A stretch of 64,000 nucleotides of DNA from Eledone cirrhosa (taxonomy: Eukaryota > Mollusca > Cephalopoda > Octopoda > Eledonidae). Both the position numbers and the translations under genes were made by a program. Where the stretch lies: contig OZ024742.1 in NCBI GenBank assembly GCA_964016885.1, forward strand, positions 87,001-151,000, in the 5' to 3' direction. The notes under the pieces are model-generated. The model saw only the letters and a program-made list of their open reading frames with translations, ran no database searches and was not told the origin of the DNA. Each line of letters starts with the position of its first letter. Position 1 is the first letter of the stretch. Shown here one piece after another: positions 1 through 15,170 of this stretch.

Positions 1-2115
1 ACCACTCTAACCCTAACCCTAACCCTCATCGTACATTCAACAGTAACCACTCTAACCCTAACCCTAACCCTCAACGTACATTCAACAGTAACCACCCTAA
101 CCCTAACCCTAACCCTCAACGTACATTCAACAGTAACCACCATAACCCTAACCCTCAACGTACATTCAACAGTAACCCCCTCATCCTAACCCTAACACTC
201 AACGTACATTCAACTGTAACCATTCTAACCCTCACCCTAACCCTCAACGTACATTCAACAGTAACCAATCTAACCCTAACCCTAACCCTCAACGTACATT
301 CAACAGTAACCACCCTAACACTAACTCTAACCCTCAACGTACATTCAACAGTAACCACCCTAACCCTAACCCTAACCCTAACCCTCAACGTACATTCAAC
401 AGTAACCACCCTAACCCTAACCCTAACCCTCAACGTACATTCAACAGTAACCATCCTAACACTAACAATAACCCTAAACGTACATGCAACGGTAACCGCC
501 ATAACCCTAACCCTAACCCTAACCTAACCCTAACCCTCAACGTACATTCAACAGTAACCACTCTAACCCTAACCCTAACCCTCAACGTACATTCAACAGT
601 AACCACAATAACCTTAACCCTCAACGTACATTCAACAGTAACCCCCACATCCTAACCCTAACCCACAACGTACATTCAACAGTAACCATTCTAACCCTAA
701 CCCTAACCCTCAACGTACATTCAACAGTAACCATTCTAACCCTAACCCTAACCCTCAACGTACATTCAACAGTAACCATTCTAACCCTAACCCTAACCCT
801 CAACGTACATTCAACAGTAACCATTCTAACCCTAACCCTAACCCTCAACGTACATTCAACAGTAACCATTCTAACCCTAACCCTAACCCTCAACGTACAT
901 TCAACAGTAACCACTCTAACCCTAACCCTAACCCTCAACGTACATTCAACAGTAACCACCCTAACCCTATCCCTAACCCTCAACGTACATTCAACAGTAA
1001 CCACCCTAACCCTAACCCTAACCCTCAACGTACATTCAACAGTAACCACCATAACCCTAACCCTCAACGTACATTCAACAGTAACCCCCTCATCCTAACC
1101 CTAACACTCAACGTACATTCAACTGTAACCATTCTAACCCTCACCCTAACCCTCAACGTACATTCAACAGTAACCAATCTAACCCTAACCCTAACCCTCA
1201 ACGTACATTCAACAGTAACCACTCTAACCCTAACCCTAACCCTAACCCTAACTTAACCCTATCACTCAACGTACATTCAACAGTAACCACCCTAACCCTT
1301 AGCCTAACCCAAACCCTCAACGTACATTCAACAGTAACCACCCTAACCCTAACCCTAACCTTAACCCTCAACGTACATTCAACAGTAACCATTCTAACCC
1401 TAACACTAACCCTCAACGTACATTCAACAGTAACCACTCTAACCCTAACCCTAACCCTCAACGTACATTCAACAGTAACCACCCTAACCCTATCCCTAAC
1501 CCTCAACGTACATTCAACAGTAACCACCCTAACCCTAACCCTAACCCTCAACGTACATTCAACAGTAACCACCATAACCCTAACCCTCAACGTACATTCA
1601 ACAGTAACCCCCTCATCCTAACCCTAACACTCAACGTACATTCAACTGTAACCATTCTAACCCTCACCCTAACCCTCAACGTACATTCAACAGTAACCAA
1701 TCTAACCCTAACCCTAACCCTCAACGTACATTCAACAGTAACCACTCTAACCCTAACCCTAACCCTAACCCTAACTTAACCCTATCACTCAACGTACATT
1801 CAACAGTAACCACCCTAACCCTTAGCCTAACCCAAACCCTCAACGTACATTCAACAGTAACCACCCTAACCCTAACCCTAACCCTAACCCTCAACGTACA
1901 TTCAACAGTAACCACAATAACCCTAACCTTAACCCTCAACGTACATTCAACAGTACCCACCCTAACCCTAACCCTCAACGTACATTCAACATTAACCACT
2001 CTAACCCTAACCCTAACACTAACCCTCAACGTACATTCAACAGTAACCACCCTAACCCTAACCCTAACCCTCAACGTACATTCAACAGTAACCACCCTAA
2101 CCCTAACCCTAACCC

Positions 2116-5100
2116 TCAACGTACATTCAACAGTAACCATCCTAACACTAACAATAACCCTAAACGTACATGCAACAGTAACCACCATAACCCTAACCCT
2201 AACCCTAACCTAACCCTAACCCTCAACGTACATTCAACAGTAACCACTCTAACCCTAACCCTAACCCTCAACGTACATTCAACAGTAACCAACATAACCT
2301 TAACCCTCAACGTACATTCAACAGTAACCCCCTCATCCTAACCCTAACCCACAACGTACATTCAACAGTAACCATTCTAACCTAACCCTAACCCTCAACG
2401 TACATTCAACAGTAACCACTCTAACCCTAACCCTAACCCTCAACGTACATTCAACAGTAACCAACATAACCTTAACCCTCAACGTACATTCAACAGTAAC
2501 CCCCTCATCCTAACCCTAACCCTCAACGTACATTCAACAGTAACCATTCTAACCCTAACCCTAACCCTCAACGTACATTCAACAGTAACCATTCTAACCC
2601 TAACCCTAACCCTCAACGTACATTCAACAGTAACCATTCTAACCCTAACCCTAACCCTCAACGTACATTCAACAGTAACCACTCTAACCCTAACCCTAAC
2701 CCTCAACGTACATTCAACAGTAACCACCCTAACCCTAACCCTAACCCTCAACGTACATTCAACAGTAACCACCCTAACCCTAACCCTAACCCTCAACGTA
2801 CATTCAACAGTAACCACCATAACCCTAACCCTCAACGTACATTCAACAGTAACCCCCTCATCCTAACCCTAACACTCAACGTACATTCAACTGTAACCAT
2901 TCTAACCCTCACACTAACCCTCAACGTACATTCAACAGTAACCAATCTAACCCTAACCCTAACCCTCAACGTACATTCAACAGTAACCACCCTAACACTA
3001 ACTCTAACCCTCAACGTACATTCAACAGTAACCACTCTAACCCTAACCCTAACCCTCAACGTACATTCAACAGTAACCACTCTAACCCTAACCCTAACCC
3101 TCAACGTACATTCAAAAGTAACCACCCTAACCCTAACCCTCAACGTACATTCAACAGTAACCACTCTAACCCTAACCCTAATCCTAACCCTCAACGTACA
3201 TTCAACAGTAACCACCCTAACCCTAACCCTCAACGTACATTCAACAGTAACCACCCTAACCCTAACCCTAACCCTCGACGTACATTCAACAGTAACCACC
3301 ATAACCCTAACCCTCAACGTACATTCAACAGTAACCCCCTCATCCTAACCCTAACCCTCAACGTACATTCAACAGTAACCATTCTAACCCTAAGCCTAAC
3401 CCTCAACGTACATTCAACAGTAACCACTCTAACCCTAACCCTAACCCTCAACGTACATTCAACAGTAACCACCCTAACCCTAACCCTAACCCTCAACGTA
3501 CATTCAACAGTAACCACCCTAACCCTAACCCTAACCCTCAACGTACATTCAACAGTAACCACCATAACCCTAACCCTCAACGTACATTCAACAGTAACCC
3601 CCTCATCCTAACCCTAACACTCAACGTACATTCAACTGTAACCCTTCTAACCCTCACCCTAACCCTCAACGTACATTCAACAGTAACCAATCTAACCCTA
3701 ACCCTAACCCTCAACGTACATTCAACAGTAACCACTCTAACCCTAACCCTAACCCTAACTTAACCCTATCACTCAACGTACATTCAACAGTAACCACCCT
3801 AACCCTTAGCCTAACCCAAACCCTCAACGTACATTCAACAGTAACCACACTAACCCTAGCCCTAACCTTAACCCTCAACGTACATTCAACAGTAACCATT
3901 CTAACCCTAACCCTAACCCTAACCCTAACCCTCAACGTACATTCAACAGTAACCACAATAACCCTAACCTTAACCCTCAACGTACATTCAACAGTACCCA
4001 CCCTAACCCTAACCCTCAACGTACATTCAACATTAACCACTCTAACACTAACCCTAACACTAACCCTCAACGTACATTCAACAGTAACCACCCTAACCCT
4101 AACCCTAACCCTCAACGTACATTCAACAGTAACCATCCTAACACTAACAATAACCCTAAACGTACATGCAACAGTAACCACCATAACCCTAACCCTAACC
4201 CTAACCTAACCCTAACCCTCAACGTACATTCAACAGTAACCACTCTAACCCTAACCCTAACCCTCAAGGTACATTCAACAGTAACCACCATAACCTTAAC
4301 ACTCAACGTACATTCAACAGTAACCCCCTCATCCTAACCCTAACCCACAACGTACATTCAACAGTAACCATTCTAACCCTAACCCTAACCCTCAACGTAC
4401 ATTCAACAGTAACCATTCTAACCCTAACCCTAACCCTCAACGTACTTTCAACAGTAACCATTCTAAGCCTAACCCTAACCCTCATCGTACATTCAACAGT
4501 AACCACTCTAACCCTAACCCTAACCCTCAACGTACATTCAACAGTAACCACCCTAACCCTAACCCTCAACGTACATTCAACAGTAACCCCCTCATCCTAA
4601 CCCTAACACTCAACGTACATTCAACTGTAACCATTCTAACCCTCACCCTAACACTCAACGTACATTCAACAGTAACCAATCTAACCCTAACCCTAACCCT
4701 CAACGTACATTCAACAGTAACCACCCTAACACAAACTCTAACCCTCAACGTACATTCAACAGTAACCACTCTAACCCTAACCCTAACCCTCATCGTACAT
4801 TCAACAGTAACCACTCTAACCCTAACCCTAACCCTCAACGTACATTCAACAGTAACCACCCTAACCCTAACCCTAACCCTCAACGTACATTCAACAGTAA
4901 CCACCCTAACCCTAACCCTAACCCTCAACGTACATTCAACAGTAACCACCATAACCCTAACCCTCAACGTACATTCAACAGTAACCCCCTCATCCTAACC
5001 CTAACACTCAACGTACATTCAACTGTAACCATTCTAACCCTCACCCTAACCCTCAACGTACATTCAACAGTAACCAATCTAACCCTAACCCTAACCCTCA

Positions 5101-5682
5101 ACGTACATTCAACAGTAACCACCCTAACACTAACTCTAACCCTCAACGTACATTCAACAGTAACCACTCTAACCCTAATCCTAACCCTCAACGTACATTC
5201 AACAGTAACCACTCTAACCCTAACCCTAACCCTCAACGTACATTCAAAAGTAACCACCCTAACCCTAACCCTCAACGTACATTCAACAGTAACCACTCTA
5301 ACCCTAACCCTAATCCTAACCCTCAACGTACATTCAACAGTAACCACCCTAACCCTAACCCTAACCCTCAACGTACATTCAACAGTAACCACCATAACCC
5401 TAACCCTCAACGTACATTCAACAGTAACCACCCTAACCCTAACCCTAACCCTAACCTTCAACGTAAATTCAACAGTAACCACAATAACCCTAACCTTAAC
5501 CCTCAACGTACATTCAACAGTACCCACCCTAACCCTAACCCTCAACGTACATTCAACATTAACCACTCTAACCCTAACCCTAACACTAACCCTCAACGTA
5601 CATTCAACAGTAACCACCCTAACCCTAACCCTAACCCTCAACGTACATTCAACAGTAACCACCCTAACCCTAACCCTAACCC
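2116..5682 (+). repeat. Domain A higher-order repeat, copy 1
   Basis: A 3,567-bp multimer of 39/45/51-nt monomers. The boundaries are set by recurrence of the same variant series, anchored on the monomers with CCATCCTAACACTAACAATAA at about 2,138 and 5,705. It includes the Domain A markers TAACCCCCTCATCC, the CTAACTTAACCC slip (near 3,752) and the CATTAACCACTCTAAC variant (near 4,030). The phase chosen for the start is arbitrary. Confidence 0.65.
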
Positions 5683-8600
5683 TCAACGTACATTCAACAG
5701 TAACCATCCTAACACTAACAATAACCCTAAACGTACATGCAACAGTAACCACCATAACCCTAACCCTAACCCTAACCTAACCCTAACCCTCAACGTACAT
5801 TCAACAGTAACCACTCTAACCCTAACCCTAACCCTCAACGTACATTCAACAGTAACCAACATAACCTTAACCCTCAACGTACATTCAACAGTAACCCCCT
5901 CATCCTAACCCTAACCCACAACGTACATTCAACAGTAACCATTCTAACCTAACCCTAACCCTCAACGTACATTCAACAGTAACCACTCTAACCCTAACCC
6001 TAACCCTCAACGTACATTCAACAGTAACCAACATAACCTTAACCCTCAACGTACATTCAACAGTAACCCCCTCATCCTAACCCTAACCCTCAACGTACAT
6101 TCAAGAGTAACCATTCTAACCCTAACCCTAACCCTCAACGTACATTCAACAGTAACCATTCTAACCCTAACCCTAACCCTCAACGTACATTCAACAGTAA
6201 CCATTCTAACCCTAACCCTAACCCTCAACGTACATTCAACAGTAACCACTCTAACCCTAACCCTAACCCTCAACGTACATTCAACAGTAACCACCCTAAC
6301 CCTAACCCTAACCCTCAACGTACATTCAACAGTAACCACCCTAACCCTAACCCTAACCCTCAACGTACATTCAACAGTAACCACCATAACCCTAACCCTC
6401 AACGTACATTCAACAGTAACCCCCTCATCCTAACCCTAACACTCAACGTACATTCAACTGTAACCATTCTAACCCTCACCCTAACCCTCAACGTACATTC
6501 AACAGTAACCAATCTAACCCTAACCCTAACCCTCAACGTACATTCAACAGTAACCACCCTAACACTAACTCTAACCCTCAACGTACATTCAACAGTAACC
6601 ACTCTAACCCTAACCCTAACCCTCAACGTACATTCAACAGTAACCACTCTAACCCTAACCCTAACCCTCAACGTACATTCAAAAGTAACCACCCTAACCC
6701 TAACCCTCAACGTACATTCAACAGTAACCACTCTAACCCTAACCCTAATCCTAACCCTCAACGTACATTCAACAGTAACCACCCTAACCCTAACCCTCAA
6801 CGTACATTCAACAGTAACCACCCTAACCCTAACCCTAACCCTCGACGTACATTCAACAGTAACCACCATAACCCTAACCCTCAACGTACATTCAACAGTA
6901 ACCCCCTCATCCTAACCCTAACCCTCAACGTACATTCAACAGTAACCATTCTAACCCTAAGCCTAACCCTCAACGTACATTCAACAGTAACCACTCTAAC
7001 CCTAACCCTAACCCTCAACGTACATTCAACAGTAACCACCCTAACCCTAACCCTAACCCTCAACGTACATTCAACAGTAACCACCCTAACCCTAACCCTA
7101 ACCCTCAACGTACATTCAACAGTAACCACCATAACCCTAACCCTCAACGTACATTCAACAGTAACCCCCTCATCCTAACCCTAACACTCAACGTACATTC
7201 AACTGTAACCATTCTAACCCTCACCCTAACCCTCAACGTACATTCAACAGTAACCAATCTAACCCTAACCCTAACCCTAACTTAACCCTATCACTCAACG
7301 TACATTCAACAGTAACCACCCTAACCCTTAGCCTAACCCAAACCCTCAACGTACATTCAACAGTAACCACACTAACCCTAGCCCTAACCTTAACCCTCAA
7401 CGTACATTCAACAGTAACCATTCTAACCCTAACCCTAACCCTAACCCTAACCCTCAACGTACATTCAACAGTAACCACAATAACCCTAACCTTAACCCTC
7501 AACGTACATTCAACAGTACCCACCCTAACCCTAACCCTCAACGTACATTCAACATTAACCACTCTAACACTAACCCTAACACTAACCCTCAACGTACATT
7601 CAACAGTAACCACCCTAACCCTAACCCTAACCCTCAACGTACATTCAACAGTAACCATCCTAACACTAACAATAACCCTAAACGTACATGCAACAGTAAC
7701 CACCATAACCCTAACCCTAACCCTAACCTAACCCTAACCCTCAACGTACATTCAACAGTAACCACTCTAACCCTAACCCTAACCCTCAAGGTACATTCAA
7801 CAGTAACCACCATAACCTTAACACTCAACGTACATTCAACAGTAACCCCCTCATCCTAACCCTAACCCACAACGTACATTCAACAGTAACCATTCTAACC
7901 CTAACCCTAACCCTCAACGTACATTCAACAGTAACCATTCTAACCCTAACCCTAACCCTCAACGTACTTTCAACAGTAACCATTCTAAGCCTAACCCTAA
8001 CCCTCATCGTACATTCAACAGTAACCACTCTAACCCTAACCCTAACCCTCAACGTACATTCAACAGTAACCACCCTAACCCTAACCCTCAACGTACATTC
8101 AACAGTAACCCCCTCATCCTAACCCTAACACTCAACGTACATTCAACTGTAACCATTCTAACCCTCACCCTAACACTCAACGTACATTCAACAGTAACCA
8201 ATCTAACCCTAACCCTAACCCTCAACGTACATTCAACAGTAACCACCCTAACACAAACTCTAACCCTCAACGTACATTCAACAGTAACCACTCTAACCCT
8301 AACCCTAACCCTCATCGTACATTCAACAGTAACCACTCTAACCCTAACCCTAACCCTCAACGTACATTCAACAGTAACCACCCTAACCCTAACCCTAACC
8401 CTCAACGTACATTCAACAGTAACCACCCTAACCCTAACCCTAACCCTCAACGTACATTCAACAGTAACCACCATAACCCTAACCCTCAACGTACATTCAA
8501 CAGTAACCCCCTCATCCTAACCCTAACACTCAACGTACATTCAACTGTAACCATTCTAACCCTCACCCTAACCCTCAACGTACATTCAACAGTAACCAAT

Positions 8601-9204
8601 CTAACCCTAACCCTAACCCTCAACGTACATTCAACAGTAACCACCCTAACACTAACTCTAACCCTCAACGTACATTCAACAGTAACCACTCTAACCCTAA
8701 TCCTAACCCTCAACGTACATTCAACAGTAACCACTCTAACCCTAACCCTAACCCTCAACGTACATTCAAAAGTAACCACCCTAACCCTAACCCTCAACGT
8801 ACATTCAACAGTAACCACTCTAACCCTAACCCTAATCCTAACCCTCAACGTACATTCAACAGTAACCACCCTAACCCTAACCCTAACCCTCAACGTACAT
8901 TCAACAGTAACCACCATAACCCTAACCCTCAACGTACATTCAACAGTAACCACCCTAACCCTAACCCTAACCCTAACCCTCAACGTAAATTCAACAGTAA
9001 CCACAATAACCCTAACCTTAACCCTCAACGTACATTCAACAGTACCCACCCTAACCCTAACCCTCAACGTACATTCAACATTAACCACTCTAACCCTAAC
9101 CCTAACACTAACCCTCAACGTACATTCAACAGTAACCACCCTAACCCTAACCCTAACCCTCAACGTACATTCAACAGTAACCACCCTAACCCTAACCCTA
9201 ACCC
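5683..9204 (+). repeat. Domain A higher-order repeat, copy 2 (one monomer shorter)
   Basis: A 3,522-bp copy of the same variant series. It is 45 bp shorter than its neighbours. The missing piece is a single 45-nt monomer near 7,255-7,285, where the CCAATCTAACCC monomer runs directly into the CTAACTTAACCC slip that in copies 1 and 3 lies one monomer further on (compare 3,690-3,760 and 10,780-10,850). Confidence 0.65.
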
Positions 9205-12200
9205 TCAACGTACATTCAACAGTAACCATCCTAACACTAACAATAACCCTAAACGTACATGCAACAGTAACCACCATAACCCTAACCCTAACCCTAACCT
9301 AACCCTAACCCTCAACGTACATTCAACAGTAACCACTCTAACCCTAACCCTAACCCTCAACGTACATTCAACAGTAACCAACATAACCTTAACCCTCAAC
9401 GTACATTCAACAGTAACCCCCTCATCCTAACCCTAACCCACAACGTACATTCAACAGTAACCATTCTAACCTAACCCTAACCCTCAACGTACATTCAACA
9501 GTAACCACTCTAACCCTAACCCTAACCCTCAACGTACATTCAACAGTAACCAACATAACCTTAACCCTCAACGTACATTCAACAGTAACCCCCTCATCCT
9601 AACCCTAACCCTCAACGTACATTCAAGAGTAACCATTCTAACCCTAACCCTAACCCTCAACGTACATTCAACAGTAACCATTCTAACCCTAACCCTAACC
9701 CTCAACGTACATTCAACAGTAACCATTCTAACCCTAACCCTAACCCTCAACGTACATTCAACAGTAACCACTCTAACCCTAACCCTAACCCTCAACGTAC
9801 ATTCAACAGTAACCACCCTAACCCTAACCCTAACCCTCAACGTACATTCAACAGTAACCACCCTAACCCTAACCCTAACCCTCAACGTACATTCAACAGT
9901 AACCACCATAACCCTAACCCTCAACGTACATTCAACAGTAACCCCCTCATCCTAACCCTAACACTCAACGTACATTCAACTGTAACCATTCTAACCCTCA
10001 CCCTAACCCTCAACGTACATTCAACAGTAACCAATCTAACCCTAACCCTAACCCTCAACGTACATTCAACAGTAACCACCCTAACACTAACTCTAACCCT
10101 CAACGTACATTCAACAGTAACCACTCTAACCCTAACCCTAACCCTCAACGTACATTCAACAGTAACCACTCTAACCCTAACCCTAACCCTCAACGTACAT
10201 TCAAAAGTAACCACCCTAACCCTAACCCTCAACGTACATTCAACAGTAACCACTCTAACCCTAACCCTAATCCTAACCCTCAACGTACATTCAACAGTAA
10301 CCACCCTAACCCTAACCCTCAACGTACATTCAACAGTAACCACCCTAACCCTAACCCTAACCCTCGACGTACATTCAACAGTAACCACCATAACCCTAAC
10401 CCTCAACGTACATTCAACAGTAACCCCCTCATCCTAACCCTAACCCTCAACGTACATTCAACAGTAACCATTCTAACCCTAAGCCTAACCCTCAACGTAC
10501 ATTCAACAGTAACCACTCTAACCCTAACCCTAACCCTCAACGTACATTCAACAGTAACCACCCTAACCCTAACCCTAACCCTCAACGTACATTCAACAGT
10601 AACCACCCTAACCCTAACCCTAACCCTCAACGTACATTCAACAGTAACCACCATAACCCTAACCCTCAACGTACATTCAACAGTAACCCCCTCATCCTAA
10701 CCCTAACACTCAACGTACATTCAACTGTAACCATTCTAACCCTCACCCTAACCCTCAACGTACATTCAACAGTAACCAATCTAACCCTAACCCTAACCCT
10801 CAACGTACATTCAACAGTAACCACTCTAACCCTAACCCTAACCCTAACTTAACCCTATCACTCAACGTACATTCAACAGTAACCACCCTAACCCTTAGCC
10901 TAACCCAAACCCTCAACGTACATTCAACAGTAACCACACTAACCCTAGCCCTAACCTTAACCCTCAACGTACATTCAACAGTAACCATTCTAACCCTAAC
11001 CCTAACCCTAACCCTAACCCTCAACGTACATTCAACAGTAACCACAATAACCCTAACCTTAACCCTCAACGTACATTCAACAGTACCCACCCTAACCCTA
11101 ACCCTCAACGTACATTCAACATTAACCACTCTAACACTAACCCTAACACTAACCCTCAACGTACATTCAACAGTAACCACCCTAACCCTAACCCTAACAC
11201 TCAACGTACATTCAACAGTAACCATCCTAACACTAACAATAACCCTAAACGTACATGCAACAGTAACCACCATAACCCTAACCCTAACCCTAACCTAACC
11301 CTAACCCTCAACGTACATTCAACAGTAACCACTCTAACCCTAACCCTAACCCTCAAGGTACATTCAACAGTAACCACCATAACCTTAACACTCAACGTAC
11401 ATTCAACAGTAACCCCCTCATCCTAACCCTAACCCACAACGTACATTCAACAGTAACCATTCTAACCCTAACCCTAACCCTCAACGTACATTCAACAGTA
11501 ACCATTCTAACCCTAACCCTAACCCTCAACGTACTTTCAACAGTAACCATTCTAAGCCTAACCCTAACCCTCATCGTACATTCAACAGTAACCACTCTAA
11601 CCCTAACCCTAACCCTCAACGTACATTCAACAGTAACCACCCTAACCCTAACCCTCAACGTACATTCAACAGTAACCCCCTCATCCTAACCCTAACACTC
11701 AACGTACATTCAACTGTAACCATTCTAACCCTCACCCTAACACTCAACGTACATTCAACAGTAACCAATCTAACCCTAACCCTAACCCTCAACGTACATT
11801 CAACAGTAACCACCCTAACACAAACTCTAACCCTCAACGTACATTCAACAGTAACCACTCTAACCCTAACCCTAACCCTCATCGTACATTCAACAGTAAC
11901 CACTCTAACCCTAACCCTAACCCTCAACGTACATTCAACAGTAACCACCCTAACCCTAACCCTAACCCTCAACGTACATTCAACAGTAACCACCCTAACC
12001 CTAACCCTAACCCTCAACGTACATTCAACAGTAACCACCATAACCCTAACCCTCAACGTACATTCAACAGTAACCCCCTCATCCTAACCCTAACACTCAA
12101 CGTACATTCAACTGTAACCATTCTAACCCTCACCCTAACCCTCAACGTACATTCAACAGTAACCAATCTAACCCTAACCCTAACCCTCAACGTACATTCA

Positions 12201-12771
12201 ACAGTAACCACCCTAACACTAACTCTAACCCTCAACGTACATTCAACAGTAACCACTCTAACCCTAATCCTAACCCTCAACGTACATTCAACAGTAACCA
12301 CTCTAACCCTAACCCTAACCCTCAACGTACATTCAAAAGTAACCACCCTAACCCTAACCCTCAACGTACATTCAACAGTAACCACTCTAACCCTAACCCT
12401 AATCCTAACCCTCAACGTACATTCAACAGTAACCACCCTAACCCTAACCCTAACCCTCAACGTACATTCAACAGTAACCACCATAACCCTAACCCTCAAC
12501 GTACATTCAACAGTAACCACCCTAACCCTAACCCTAACCCTAACCCTCAACGTAAATTCAACAGTAACCACAATAACCCTAACCTTAACCCTCAACGTAC
12601 ATTCAACAGTACCCACCCTAACCCTAACCCTCAACGTACATTCAACATTAACCACTCTAACCCTAACCCTAACACTAACCCTCAACGTACATTCAACAGT
12701 AACCACCCTAACCCTAACCCTAACCCTCAACGTACATTCAACAGTAACCACCCTAACCCTAACCCTAACCC
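9205..12771 (+). repeat. Domain A higher-order repeat, copy 3
   Basis: A 3,567-bp copy, the same length as copy 1 and very similar in its private variants, for example the single CAACGTAAATTC core near 12,550, which matches 8,982 and 5,460. The 45-bp monomer missing from copy 2 is present. Confidence 0.65.
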
Positions 12772-15170
12772 TCAACGTACATTCAACAGTAACCATCCTA
12801 ACACTAACAATAACCCTAAACGTACATGCAACAGTAACCACCATAAACCTAACCCTAACCCTAACCTAACCCTAACCCTCAACGTACATTCAACAGTAAC
12901 CACTCTAACCCTAACCCTAACCCTCAACGTACATTCAACAGTAACCAACATAACCTTAACCCTCAACGTACATTCAACAGTAACCCCCTCATCCTAACCC
13001 TAACCCACAACGTACATTCAACAGTAACCATTCTAACCTAACCCTAACCCTCAACGTACATTCAACAGTAACCACTCTAACCCTAACCCTAACCCTCAAC
13101 GTACATTCAACAGTAACCAACATAACCTTAACCCTCAACGTACATTCAACAGTAACCCCCTCATCCTAACCCTAACCCTCAACGTACATTCAAGAGTAAC
13201 CATTCTAACCCTAACCCTAACCCTCAACGTACATTCAACAGTAACCATTCTAACCCTAACCCTAACCCTCAACGTACATTCAACAGTAACCATTCTAACC
13301 CTAACCCTAACCCTCAACGTACATTCAACAGTAACCACTCTAACCCTAACCCTAACCCTCAACGTACATTCAACAGTAACCACCCTAACCCTAACCCTAA
13401 CCCTCAACGTACATTCAACAGTAACCACCCTAACCCTAACCCTAACCCTCAACGTACATTCAACAGTAACCACCATAACCCTAACCCTCAACGTACATTC
13501 AACAGTAACCCCCTCATCCTAACCCTAACACTCAACGTACATTCAACTGTAACCATTCTAACCCTCACCCTAACCCTCAACGTACATTCAACAGTAACCA
13601 ATCTAACCCTAACCCTAACCCTCAACGTACATTCAACAGTAACCACCCTAACACTAACTCTAACCCTCAACGTACATTCAACAGTAACCACTCTAACCCT
13701 AACCCTAACCCTCAACGTACATTCAACAGTAACCACTCTAACCCTAACCCTAACCCTCAACGTACATTCAAAAGTAACCACCCTAACCCTAACCCTCAAC
13801 GTACATTCAACAGTAACCACTCTAACCCTAACCCTAATCCTAACCCTCAACGTACATTCAACAGTAACCACCCTAACCCTAACCCTCAACGTACATTCAA
13901 CAGTAACCACCCTAACCCTAACCCTAACCCTCGACGTACATTCAACAGTAACCACCATAACCCTAACCCTCAACGTACATTCAACAGTAACCCCCTCATC
14001 CTAACCCTAACCCTCAACGTACATTCAACAGTAACCATTCTAACCCTAAGCCTAACCCTCAACGTACATTCAACAGTAACCACTCTAACCCTAACCCTAA
14101 CCCTCAACGTACATTCAACAGTAACCACCCTAACCCTAACCCTCAACGTACATTCAACAGTAACCACCCTAACCCTAACCCTAACCCTCAACGTACATTC
14201 AACAGTAACCACCATAACCCTAACCCTCAACGTACATTCAACAGTAACCCCCTCATCCTAACCCTAACACTCAACGTACATTCAACTGTAACCATTCTAA
14301 CCCTCACCCTAACCCTCAACGTACATTCAACAGTAACCAATCTAACCCTAACCCTAACCCTCAACGTACATTCAACAGTAACCACTCTAACCCTAACCCT
14401 AACCCTAACTTAACCCTATCACTCAACGTACATTCAACAGTAACCACCCTAACCCTTAGCCTAACCCAAACCCTCAACGTACATTCAACAGTAACCACCC
14501 TAACCCTAGCCCTAACCTTAACCCTCAACGTACATTCAACAGTAACCATTCTAACCCTAACCCTAACCCTAACCCTAACCCTCAACGTACATTCAACAGT
14601 AACCACAATAACCCTAACCTTAACCCTCAACGTACATTCAACAGTACCCACCCTAACCCTAACCCTCAACGTACATTCAACATTAACCACTCTAACACTA
14701 ACCCTAACACTAACCCTCAACGTACATTCAACAGTAACCACCCTAACCCTAACCCTAACCCTCAACGTACATTCAACAGTAACCATCCTAACACTAACAA
14801 TAACCCTAAACGTACATGCAACAGTAACCACCATAACCCTAACCCTAACCCTAACCTAACCCTAACCCTCAACGTACATTCAACAGTAACCACTCTAACC
14901 CTAACCCTAACCCTCAAGGTACATTCAACAGTAACCACCATAACCTTAACACTCAACGTACATTCAACAGTAACCCCCTCATCCCAACCCTAACCCACAA
15001 CGTACATTCAACAGTAACCATTCTAACCCTAACCCTAACCCTCAACGTACATTCAACAGTAACCACCCTAACCCTAACCCTAACCCTCAACGTACATTCA
15101 ACAGTAACCACCCTAACCCTAACCCTAACCCTCAACGTACATTCAACAGTAACCACCATAACCCTAACCC
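12772..15170 (+). repeat. Domain A higher-order repeat, copy 4 (partial)
   Basis: The series of copies 1-3 continues through the CTAACTTAACCC slip near 14,405 and the CATTAACCAC variant near 14,680. It then loses several monomers after 14,950 and is replaced by the start of a second, shorter duplication. One segment near 14,125 is 6 bp (one hexamer) shorter than in the earlier copies. Confidence 0.55.
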
